Source: Bradyrhizobium erythrophlei | GTDB taxonomy: Bacteria; Pseudomonadota; Alphaproteobacteria; Rhizobiales; Xanthobacteraceae | Reading direction: 5' to 3' | Length of the DNA stretch: 64,000 nt | Assembly: GCF_900129505.1 (NCBI RefSeq) | Contig: NZ_LT670818.1 | Location: forward strand, 1,240,001 to 1,304,000 | Shown here: one piece after another, positions 33,529-41,303 of the stretch | Layout: every line of letters starts with the position of its first letter | Position numbering within the stretch: position 1 is the first letter of the stretch | Translations under genes and position numbers: made by a program | The notes under the pieces: generated by a model | What the model was told of the DNA's origin: nothing | The model's input: only the letters and a program-made list of their open reading frames with translations | Databases searched by the model: none

Positions 33529-34338
33529 ATGGGGCGTCAGATGGGATTTCCTGGTCATTCGCACGCATGGCGTGCCGTCATACTTGCCTTCAGCCTGGTC
33601 TGGTTCGGACCCGCGGCGGATCTTTCGGCGGGAACGCTGATGACGCCGGGGGTGTCGGAGCTGATTCGCAAATCCGCCGAGCCGTTCGGGCTGTTCGCTT
33701 CGCCGCTCTACGAGGGCGGCGTGCTGGATAAATGGCAGCGGGTCGAGCGCAAACTCGACGACGAGAGGGTGCAACTGGCGCTCTGCGACGGCGACCGCGA
33801 ACGCTGTGCATCACCGGCAGCGCTTCGATTCCTCGCCATCGTCGACGATGCGCGGGCCCGCGAGGGACGCGCCCGCCTCGGCGAGATCAATCGCGCGATC
33901 AATCTTGCGATCCGGCCGATGAGCGATGAGGCTCAATATGGCGAAATCGACGTCTGGAGCACGCCGCTCGTCACCTTCGCCCATGGCGCCGGGGATTGCG
34001 AAGATTATGCGATTGCAAAATTCGTCGCGCTGCGCATGGCCGGCATCTCGCCCGACGATTTGCGGCTCGTGATCATGCGCGACACCGTTCACGGCGAGGA
34101 CCATGCGGTTGCGGCCGTGCGCCTCGACGGCCATTGGCTGACGCTGGACAATCGCCGCATGGCGATGGTCGAGGATGCCAATATCAGGAATTACCGGCCG
34201 CTGTTTGTCATCAATCAGTCCGGCGCCATGCGCTATGCAGATGCACCGCTGCTGGCGAACCTGCTGGGCCGCGAGGCTGTGCCGCCGGGCGCGCTGAACG
34301 TGGCCGCGCAGCCCGGACTGCTATCGCCCGCCAACTGA
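33529..34338 (+). CDS. LapG-like transglutaminase-type cysteine proteinase (BTLCP)
   Basis: The 269-residue protein has a signal-like hydrophobic segment (about 13-35) and the BTLCP (PF06035) domain. The catalytic triad is visible: Cys157 in GDCEDYAIAK, His192 in DHAVAAVRL and Asp207 in LTLDNR. In Pseudomonas, LapG of this family cuts the N-terminus of the adhesin LapA in the periplasm when c-di-GMP is low. Here it lies divergently beside a giant type I secreted protein, a natural candidate target. No LapD-type c-di-GMP receptor is seen nearby. An internal ATG at 33541 is an alternative start. Confidence 0.87.
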   Translation: MGRQMGFPGHSHAWRAVILAFSLVWFGPAADLSAGTLMTPGVSELIRKSAEPFGLFASPLYEGGVLDKWQRVERKLDDERVQLALCDGDRERCASPAALRFLAIVDDARAREGRARLGEINRAINLAIRPMSDEAQYGEIDVWSTPLVTFAHGAGDCEDYAIAKFVALRMAGISPDDLRLVIMRDTVHGEDHAVAAVRLDGHWLTLDNRRMAMVEDANIRNYRPLFVINQSGAMRYADAPLLANLLGREAVPPGALNVAAQPGLLSPAN

Positions 34339-34481
34339 ACGAACAACCCCGAACGAACCGCTCCGGCCATGGCGTCCCGCCGGCCCGAGAAGGCCGGCCG
34401 TGCAAAGACATTGACATGTCTCCGCGCAACTCGATGATATCAACCGAAGCAGGCGAAAACCTTCGGGGAGTGGAGATCGCG

Positions 34482-35600
34482 ATGCGGGGAATGGTGCTGG
34501 CTGTCGTGGCCATTTTGATCGGCCTGGCGCATCCGGCCGCTGCGGACGATCCGCCTGCTTCGGGCCGATCGATCAGAGAAGCGCTTCCGCTGTTTGGCGC
34601 GAATCATTGCGAGGTGCTGCGGAATCTGACCGAACAATTGTTTTGCGGCGATAGCGATCTCAACGCCGTCGCCGTAAAGCTCACCGCCGCGATCCAGGAC
34701 CGCCTCAACCGGCTCGCCAATCGCCGCCTTGCGATCGCCGAAAACGCCGAGTGGGTCAGGGAGCGCAATTCCAGCTGCGGCACTTTCGGCCGGCAGAGCC
34801 TTGCCTACCAGGATGTCGGCCCCGTCAAGGCCTGCTTGTTGAAGGAGACGGAAGAACGAATCGAAATACTGAGCGATCCGAATTTCGATTGTCTGGCGGC
34901 GAATACCACCGCCGGGACGCTGATATGCGATGACCCCTCGCTGGCGCTCGCCAGGACCGAACTCAACAATCTTGCGGTGGGGCTGATCGCCAAAATGAAG
35001 GAAGACGACGCCAGGGAGGCTTTCGCCGAGTACGAGCGCTGGAGCAGGGAACGCGACCGCCAATGCAATTTGGTGGGCAAGGATAACGTTCCGCTGGAAG
35101 AATTGTCTTCGTCCGCGAACTGTCTGGCCGACTATATCAGCCGGAAGACCGCCGAGATCGAGGCGGCCAGGGGCGATCCCAAGAAGGTTTTCGGTCGCCC
35201 TCTCGCCTCGCGCCTGCCCGATGCCGATGCCGTCGATTTGTGCATCGCGCAGATCCATGCGGCGAACGCCTGCGAGAATTTCCTCACCGTCAGCCGGGTC
35301 TTGGAGATCGATAGCGAGGTGGCGGAGCAGAGCGCGCTGGTGACGGCCGAGATCGAAATGGTGGTGCTGTCGCCGTTTTCGGTCTGCAGTTCGGTCGCCT
35401 CCGGCTGCACCGGCACCTGCTGGGACCCGAAATCGGGTCGACCGAAAGAGCCGCCCGGAAGCCGCGACAGTTGGTCGGTGTCATCCCGGATGCGGATCGA
35501 GAAAGCGTTCACGTTCCAGAAAACCGACAGCGGCAGCTGGCGCTGCGATACCAGGTCGCTGCAGCCGGTCGCCTCCGGCGTCGCGGTGGGCGGGCCCTAG
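34482..35600 (+). CDS. Exported LprI-like Cys-rich protein
   Basis: The 372-residue product starts MRGMVLAVVAILIGLAHPAAA, a clear signal peptide, with GGAG upstream. Two to three modules follow in which a CxxN/CDDPSLA motif leads into a helix ending in a (W/Y)..ER..QC pattern (SCGTFGRQ, CNLVGKDN). This is the layout of lysozyme-inhibitor LprI-type (DUF1311) domains. The last 100 residues are different and hold further Cys residues (VCSSVASGCTGTCWD). It is probably a periplasmic or secreted disulphide protein. The same frame upstream to 33996 overlaps the LapG-like gene and is not coding. Confidence 0.7.
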   Translation: MRGMVLAVVAILIGLAHPAAADDPPASGRSIREALPLFGANHCEVLRNLTEQLFCGDSDLNAVAVKLTAAIQDRLNRLANRRLAIAENAEWVRERNSSCGTFGRQSLAYQDVGPVKACLLKETEERIEILSDPNFDCLAANTTAGTLICDDPSLALARTELNNLAVGLIAKMKEDDAREAFAEYERWSRERDRQCNLVGKDNVPLEELSSSANCLADYISRKTAEIEAARGDPKKVFGRPLASRLPDADAVDLCIAQIHAANACENFLTVSRVLEIDSEVAEQSALVTAEIEMVVLSPFSVCSSVASGCTGTCWDPKSGRPKEPPGSRDSWSVSSRMRIEKAFTFQKTDSGSWRCDTRSLQPVASGVAVGGP

Positions 35601-35693
35601 CCTCCGCTGTCAAATCTTTGTCTGACGCGTTCACTTGACGCGAACCGGGGCCCACCCCGCATCCGGTGGGGGCAGGCTTTCGCCCGAAACGCG

Positions 35694-36365
35694 TCAGGAG
35701 CCCGGCAGCACCGCGCGAAACTCGATGCCGTGCAGATTGATGGTTGGGCTGATGCCAAAATGATTGCCGCCGAACACCTTCAGGCGGCGGTCGAGTTCAT
35801 CCTTGAGAATATCGAGCGGAATGTCGCACATCGCCCGATAGGCGCGGCGGGAATATTTCCGGCTGCCCCATTCGATCGCAAGCACGGGCGGCAGCTTCGG
35901 ATCCGTCGCAAGCGATTTCGCCATGCGCCAGAATTGCTGCGCGAGATGGGCATAGGCCAGACCCTCCAGTCCCAGCACGGAAATGTCGCGCGGAACGGGA
36001 AAGCGCGCGACGTCGATGATCGGGCCGGCGTCGACCTGCTCGACCATGATGTGGACGGTGACGCCGAACTCCGTTGCCCGCTCGTAAAGCGCAAAATGAG
36101 ACGGCGCCCAGCCGGGGTAATCGGGCGGACCCGGATGGAAATTGATGGCGCCGTAACCCAGCTTCGCAAGAATGCGCTTGGAGACGATTTCCGGCGTTAC
36201 GAACGCGATCAATCGGGCGCGCTCGAGCAAATCGGAATCCAGCGCGGCCAGATCGGCCGAATATGCGACCGAAATGACCGCAAGGTCCGGATTGTGTCCG
36301 CGCAACACCGGCGGCATCACGACCTGTTCGGCTTGACCCGCAAGCAGAATGACCGTGTCGAACAT
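35694..36365 (-). CDS. Formyltransferase-fold protein
   Basis: From the ATG at 36365 the 223-residue protein has a formyl-transferase N-terminal fold. The catalytic Asn-His-Asp set is present: Asn75 and His77 in INFHPGPPDYPG, and Asp112 in VEQVDAGPII. It lacks the C-terminal domain of methionyl-tRNA formyltransferase, so it more likely modifies an amino sugar or a small metabolite. The substrate is unknown. The frame upstream to 36416 is possible but the fold starts MFDTVILLAG. It stands alone, convergent to the LprI-like gene. Confidence 0.8.
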   Translation of the reverse strand: MFDTVILLAGQAEQVVMPPVLRGHNPDLAVISVAYSADLAALDSDLLERARLIAFVTPEIVSKRILAKLGYGAINFHPGPPDYPGWAPSHFALYERATEFGVTVHIMVEQVDAGPIIDVARFPVPRDISVLGLEGLAYAHLAQQFWRMAKSLATDPKLPPVLAIEWGSRKYSRRAYRAMCDIPLDILKDELDRRLKVFGGNHFGISPTINLHGIEFRAVLPGS

Positions 36366-36475
36366 CGCCTTCCACGCTTGCTGGTTGCCCCCGGACAGTG
36401 ATTTGACCGGTATCATCGGCGATCATCCTTCTGCGGAGAAGGATGATTGCGAGGCGCGTTGTGCCCGGACCGAGT

Positions 36476-37063
36476 TCAGGTCTGGTAGTCGATCAGAATC
36501 GCTGAGAGTGATCCGCTGCTGTTGCTGCCAACGGCGGAAGTCCCAGTCGCGCTGTAGGACGAGGCGGATGAGGCCGACAACGAGTCCTGCAGAGATTTGA
36601 GGAACTGCTTCAGGATATCCGCCGCGCTGGTGGAGCTGCTCGAGCTGTCGCTAGACGACGAGCTGTCGGTGTTGCCGCCCGGGGGCGGGCCGCCAGCACC
36701 GCCGGGGCCACCCGGACCACCAGGGCCGCCTGAACCGCCGGGTCCGCCGCTGGCGAACGCCTGCTTGAAGACGTCCTGCAGCTCGGTGGCCTGATCGCTG
36801 GTCAGCTTGCCGCTGGACACTTCGTTCGCGATCAGGCTGTCGATCTTCGACTTCAGGTCGCCGGGTGACGCGTTGGCGCTGCCGGACGAAGCGCTGGCCT
36901 GGCCGCTCTGCAACGAGGAATCGATGTCGTTCAACGCGGAGGACAGCGCACTCTGATCGGAAGAGCTGATCGCACCGGAATTCACTTCCGACTGCAGCTC
37001 GGCCTGCAGCTTCTGCAGGGGCGATTGGTAACTGGTGCCGGAGGTCGCGGAGATCGAGGTCAT
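36476..37063 (-). CDS. Ser- and Gly/Pro-rich hypothetical protein
   Basis: The 195-residue product has three parts. An N-terminal helical region (about 1-105) contains two weakly similar units: SEVNSGAISSSDQSALSSALNDI and NEVSSGKLTSDQATELQDVFKQAF. A collagen-like stretch follows (GGPGGSGGPGGPGGPGGAGG, then PPPGGN), and then a Ser-rich tail with a short amphipathic helix (ILKQFLKSLQDSL). There is no signal peptide or membrane segment. The two helical units recall EF-hand-like proteins without clear calcium ligands. It is divergent from the response-regulator gene and may be its target. I do not know the function. Confidence 0.65.
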   Translation of the reverse strand: MTSISATSGTSYQSPLQKLQAELQSEVNSGAISSSDQSALSSALNDIDSSLQSGQASASSGSANASPGDLKSKIDSLIANEVSSGKLTSDQATELQDVFKQAFASGGPGGSGGPGGPGGPGGAGGPPPGGNTDSSSSSDSSSSSTSAADILKQFLKSLQDSLSASSASSYSATGTSAVGSNSSGSLSAILIDYQT

Positions 37064-37149
37064 GATGGCTCCAAGGAATATGGGAGGGATCTTGAAGGGG
37101 TCTTGCGGGACACCCCGAAGCTAAGGTTAATGCCGTTAACGAGACCTTT

Positions 37150-37192
37150 TTGCTGCCTTGCTGGCGTGTTGCGGTGTGTTGCCCCGTGTTGC
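37150..37192 (+). promoter_or_regulatory. Phased GTGTTGC direct repeats (operator candidate)
   Basis: GTGTTGC occurs at 37166, 37176 and 37186, exactly one helical turn (10 bp) apart. Two related TTGCTG words lie just before, at 37150 and 37158. The array is 73 bases upstream of the response-regulator start and about 90 bases upstream of the divergent Gly/Pro-rich gene. OmpR-family regulators bind such tandem sites as dimers, so autoregulation is a reasonable inference. Confidence 0.6.
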
Positions 37193-37264
37193 AGCCGGGG
37201 CGCCAGAAACATTCCGAAACAAAAATCCCTCGGCTATTTTTCCGAATCACTGACTAAGGTCCGC

Positions 37265-37999
37265 ATGCCCATGGCAACGCCGAACATCCTTGTCGTTGAA
37301 GACGACCGCGAGACGCGGACGCTGATCGCGAAATATCTGCGTACCAATTCCTGCAATGTGACGACCGCGAATGACGGCCGCGAAATGGCCCGGCTCATGA
37401 CCGACCATCGCGTCGATCTTCTGATCCTTGACGTCATGCTTCCCGGTGAAGACGGCCTCAGCCTGTGCCGCAAGGTCCGCGCCGAATCGCAAACGCCGAT
37501 CATCATGCTGACCGCGCGCGGCGAAGACGTCGACCGGATCCTCGGACTGGAAATGGGCGCGGACGACTATCTCGCCAAGCCGTTCAACCCGCGCGAGTTG
37601 CTCGCGCGGATCAACGCGGTGCTGCGGCGCCAGGCAGCAGCGCAGACGGTCAGCGCCACCAACGGCGCGGTCGCGCTCGGCTTTCTCGGATGGCGAATCG
37701 ATCTCAGGCTGCGGGAACTGCGCAATCCCGAGGGCGCGCGGGTCGCGATGACCAGCGCCGAATTCGATTTGTTGCGGACCTTCTGCGAGCGGCCCGGCCG
37801 CGTGCTGTCGCGCGACAGCCTGCTCGATCTCACGCAGGGCCGCAACGCCGGCTCGTTCGAACGCAGCATCGACGTGCTGGTCAGCCGCATCCGGCGCAAG
37901 ATCGAACCGGATCCGCAGGAGCCCGTCATGATCAAGACGGTGCGCTCCGGCGGCTATATGTTCACGCCCGGCGTGCAAGCGCTCGCGACGGACAGCTGA
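37265..37999 (+). CDS. OmpR-family response regulator
   Basis: The 244-residue protein has a receiver domain with the acidic pair Asp13/Asp14, phospho-acceptor Asp56 in LILDVMLPGEDG, Thr83 and Lys105. A C-terminal winged-helix DNA-binding domain follows (about 140-235; AEFDLLRTFCERPGRVLSRDSL, DVLVSRIRRKIE). It is coupled to the histidine kinase gene 2 bases downstream. The input signal is unknown. The ATG at 37265 or 37271 fits the domain; a longer frame from 37025 has no support. Confidence 0.92.
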   Translation: MPMATPNILVVEDDRETRTLIAKYLRTNSCNVTTANDGREMARLMTDHRVDLLILDVMLPGEDGLSLCRKVRAESQTPIIMLTARGEDVDRILGLEMGADDYLAKPFNPRELLARINAVLRRQAAAQTVSATNGAVALGFLGWRIDLRLRELRNPEGARVAMTSAEFDLLRTFCERPGRVLSRDSLLDLTQGRNAGSFERSIDVLVSRIRRKIEPDPQEPVMIKTVRSGGYMFTPGVQALATDS

Positions 38000-38001
38000 T
38001 C

Positions 38002-39336
38002 ATGAAGCTGTCGGGTTTTCTCAATCTCAAGGGGATCAGCGGCCAGATCGCGGCCCTTGTAGTCGCCTCGATCGTCGCGATTCATCTGATCATCACCGCA
38101 AGCTTTCTGATTCACCCGCCCGATCAGTTCGATCCGTCACCCGGCCGCGGACACAGCCAGCTCGCGGCCGCGGCCCAGCTTTTGGGCGCGTCGCCCCAGG
38201 CCGAACGGGCACGGCTTTTAGACGATATCGCACGGACGTTTCCCCAACTGGACATCGCGATCCTTCCACCCGGCTTCGTTCCCGCCGCGAACAACGCGGA
38301 TAGTCCCGAGCTGCACGGCCTGCGCCGCCACCTCGGCAACAGCTATCGGATTTTTCCGCTGGCGTACGGGCCCGACGGCTACAGGGTTGCGATTGCGCTG
38401 CCGGATGGCGCGACGATTTCCGCAAAAATCCCGCCGGAGCAATGGCAGCGTCCGTTCTGGCGCGGGCCGTGGATGACGACGCTGCTGTTTGCCGTTATCT
38501 GCGTCAGCCTGCTCGGCCTGTGGGCGGCGCGGGCCCTGACGGCGCCGCTGTCGTCGTTCGCGAGGGCCGCCGAAAGCTTCAGCCTGAACGGCGCCGCGGC
38601 CCCGCTGCCCGAACGCGGCCCGGAAGAAATCCGCTCGGTCGCGAAGGCGCTCAACCGCATGCGGGAGCGGATCACGACCCTGATCAACGACCGCACCAAG
38701 ATGCTGGCCGCCATCAGCCACGATCTGCGGACCCCGATCACCCGGATGCGGCTGCGCTCGGAATTCATCGAGGACGATTCGCAGCGCAGCCGGATGCTGC
38801 ACGACCTCGACCAGATGCGGTCCATGCTGGAGTCCGTGCTTTCGTTCCTGCGCAACGACCGCAAGCTCGAACAGATGACGCTGGTCGATGTCGCCAGCAC
38901 GCTGCAGCTCGTCACCGATCAGTTCGCCGATATGGGCCACAAGGTGGTCTACGAAGGCCCGGAGCACGCCATGGCCATGGTGCGGCCGGACGACCTGCAC
39001 CGCAGCGTCACCAATCTGGCGGAGAACGCCGTCAGGTTCGGCGCGGAGGCCACGATCCGCCTGAGCCTGACGTCCGATACCATGACGATCGACGTCGAGG
39101 ACGACGGTCCCGGCATCTCGGACGAGCGCAAGGATGTCATGCTGGAGCCGTTCGTCCGCGGCGACGACGCCCGCAACATGGATGACGTCACCGGCTTCGG
39201 CCTCGGGCTCTCCATCGCACGCGCCATCGTGCTGGCGCATGGCGGCGGGCTGTCGCTGCACGACGGCAAGCCCCACGGATTGATCGTGCGCATCGAATTG
39301 CCGCTTCGCCAGCCCGGCCTGCAGTCGGCCGCCTGA
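38002..39336 (+). CDS. Membrane sensor histidine kinase
   Basis: The 444-residue kinase has two membrane helices (about 14-36 and 157-178) around a 120-residue periplasmic domain. It then has a HAMP linker (starting RALTAPLSSFARAAESF), a dimerisation domain with the phospho-His240 in AAISHDLRTPI, and an ATPase domain with N-box NLAENAVRFG and G-boxes DDGPGIS and GFGLGLSI. It is the partner of the adjacent regulator. The EnvZ-like layout suggests sensing of an envelope or osmotic cue; the signal cannot be told. Confidence 0.92.
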   Translation: MKLSGFLNLKGISGQIAALVVASIVAIHLIITASFLIHPPDQFDPSPGRGHSQLAAAAQLLGASPQAERARLLDDIARTFPQLDIAILPPGFVPAANNADSPELHGLRRHLGNSYRIFPLAYGPDGYRVAIALPDGATISAKIPPEQWQRPFWRGPWMTTLLFAVICVSLLGLWAARALTAPLSSFARAAESFSLNGAAAPLPERGPEEIRSVAKALNRMRERITTLINDRTKMLAAISHDLRTPITRMRLRSEFIEDDSQRSRMLHDLDQMRSMLESVLSFLRNDRKLEQMTLVDVASTLQLVTDQFADMGHKVVYEGPEHAMAMVRPDDLHRSVTNLAENAVRFGAEATIRLSLTSDTMTIDVEDDGPGISDERKDVMLEPFVRGDDARNMDDVTGFGLGLSIARAIVLAHGGGLSLHDGKPHGLIVRIELPLRQPGLQSAA

Positions 39337-39355
39337 GCGGACAATCGGAGAGGCC

Positions 39356-39393
39356 CTGGAGCCCGTTTCGACACAATCGAAACGGAACTCCAG
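39356..39393. repeat. Palindrome between convergent genes
   Basis: CTGGAG and CGTTTCGA on the left pair with TCGAAACG and CTCCAG on the right around a short loop. It lies 19 bases after the kinase stop and may act as a transcript end or be a dispersed repeat; there is no T-tract directly after it. Confidence 0.55.
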
Positions 39394-39433
39394 ATTCTTG
39401 ATTTGAGCGGCTCCCATGTCGCTTGAAAACGCT

Positions 39434-41095
39434 CTAACCGTTTCCAGTCGCAAGCCTCTGCAACATCGCGTCGAAGGCCGCCTTGATGCGCTGGACGAAC
39501 GGCGTCTTGTAAGGGAATCGCTGGTTCTGGTCGTGCACCAGCATCGAGGCGTTGACCTCGAACACCACAAGATTTTGCGAACGATCGAGCCCGCAATCGA
39601 TGCCGAAATAGTCGAGGCCGACGCGCTCCCTGATTTCCCGCAGCACCTGATAATGCGAGGCGCCGAACACACTGGCGGGATCGTTCAGGAACGCCTCCTC
39701 TTCCCGCTGCATCCATGCATGATCGGCCATGTCGGTGTTGTCGTGATGCACCTTCCAGCGGTCCGCGATCGCGAGGTGATAGGGCAGGATCTGGCCGTCC
39801 ACGAAGATAAAACGGTATTTGCGAAAATAGCCGTCGGCCGAACGATAGTCGATATATTCGATGAAATAGCGGTCGCTATCCGTTTGTCGCGCGAGCGTCG
39901 CGGCGAGTTCAGCGGCGTCTTCGATCTTTTCGAAATCGTCCCCGCCATGGGTCCCGGCCGGCCGGACCAGCACGGTGGATGACGACGAGAGCGCCGCCTG
40001 CAAATCGGCGACGGCAAGGTCGGCGCCTGCCTTCTGCCGCAGCACCTTCGGGACAATGCAGCCCGGTATTCCTTCCAGCCGGTCCGCGACGGCATCTCGC
40101 GTCGTGCGCGCGATGTTGCGCGGGTGGTTCACGATCGGTTTGCCGAGCTGGGCTGCCAGATCGGCGGCCAGCGGCAACACGGCGGCGGCCTGGTCCGCAT
40201 CCGAGATCAGATTGACGACGACCTGCACGTCCCGCTTCAGCAATTCAACGTCGAATTGGCTGGAGCCGAACAGCGCGAGCGTATCGGTATCGTAAAGGGG
40301 ATCCTTGAACAGATATCCGTGCGGTGTGTTGCCCGCAAAGGGAGCAAACAGCGCCAGCACGCGAAAATCCGCCGGGAATTTTGCACCCTGACGGCGGACA
40401 AGCGGCTGGATGCGGGCGGCTTGCGCATAGGCGGCTTCCGCGGCTTCGATATCGCCGAGCGTCTGTTTGATGCTGCCGATCCAGTAGATCGGGTCGGCAT
40501 CACCGGAATCGAGGACGCCGGCGCGCCGAAAACATTCGAGCGCGGGCTCCAGTTCGTTCAGCTCGACATAAAGCTTGCCGAGCTCCTGGTGGAGTTTGGC
40601 ATCCTGCGGCCGCTCCTCGATCAGCTCCGTCAGAAGCAGCTTGGCCATGAGATATTGCTGCGTGGCCATCAGGGCCTGAACCAGATTGGTGCGCGACGGC
40701 CAATGGTCCGGGCTCAGCGCCAGCGCCTGCAGGTAGAGCGCGATGGCGTCGTCAGGATTTCCCGTCCTGAGACGTATATTGCCGAGGTTGCACCAGCACG
40801 ACGTCAGATGCGGCGCCAGCCGCAGCGCGGCCTTGTAGCTTCCGGCGGCAAGTTCGAGATCGCAACGACGCATGCAGGCATTGCCGAGATTCGAATGCAA
40901 TTCCGCAACCGTGTCGGTGGAAACGAATCCGGACGGTCCGTTTTCGGCGACGGCGAGGCCGCGTCGAAACGCGGCGACCGCTTCATCGATCCTGCCGGCG
41001 GTGTAATGCTCGCGCCCGACGTGCAGATAGCGCGCGGCGTGGGCGCCGGAGATTTCGGCAGCCGGGATACGCGCTGCTGACGCTGATGTCGACAT
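39434..41095 (-). CDS. TPR protein with C-terminal ATP-grasp-like domain
   Basis: The 553-residue protein has about six TPR-type helix pairs (about 16-232; examples AVAAFRRGL, NLGNACMRRCDLELAAGSYKAALRLAP). A second domain (about 245-553) is ATP-grasp-like: a Lys-containing strand IVPKVL at 347-352, LVRPAGTHGGDDFEK with a loop typical of nucleotide binding, KYRFIFVDGQILPYHLAI, and Mg-binding FEVNAS with Glu513 and Asn515. ATP-grasp enzymes ligate carboxylates to amines or thiols, often on peptides. The partner protein encoded divergently has the same build. The ATG at 41095 is preferred; the frame continues to 41185. The substrate is unknown. Confidence 0.75.
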   Translation of the reverse strand: MSTSASAARIPAAEISGAHAARYLHVGREHYTAGRIDEAVAAFRRGLAVAENGPSGFVSTDTVAELHSNLGNACMRRCDLELAAGSYKAALRLAPHLTSCWCNLGNIRLRTGNPDDAIALYLQALALSPDHWPSRTNLVQALMATQQYLMAKLLLTELIEERPQDAKLHQELGKLYVELNELEPALECFRRAGVLDSGDADPIYWIGSIKQTLGDIEAAEAAYAQAARIQPLVRRQGAKFPADFRVLALFAPFAGNTPHGYLFKDPLYDTDTLALFGSSQFDVELLKRDVQVVVNLISDADQAAAVLPLAADLAAQLGKPIVNHPRNIARTTRDAVADRLEGIPGCIVPKVLRQKAGADLAVADLQAALSSSSTVLVRPAGTHGGDDFEKIEDAAELAATLARQTDSDRYFIEYIDYRSADGYFRKYRFIFVDGQILPYHLAIADRWKVHHDNTDMADHAWMQREEEAFLNDPASVFGASHYQVLREIRERVGLDYFGIDCGLDRSQNLVVFEVNASMLVHDQNQRFPYKTPFVQRIKAAFDAMLQRLATGNG

Positions 41096-41303
41096 GAACC
41101 GGATCCTGTTGCGATGGATACCGTCCGACGATGTCGGCGTTTGATAAACAAAATCCTGCCGCCGCCGGCAATTAAACACCGCCAAAACGGCAAATTTGCT
41201 TCCGAAAATTTCGGAGGCCGGAGCAAGAAATATTCAGCAATAATGACCGGCGTCGCGAACGGTCGAAACTTCGGCTACAGCCTGCGGAACGAATCAGCGG
41301 ATA

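Noticed and set aside
35630..35690. Possible terminator between the LprI-like and formyltransferase-like genes
   Set aside because: CCCACC/GGTGGG can pair but the arms are short and the T-tract is weak; not strong enough to list.
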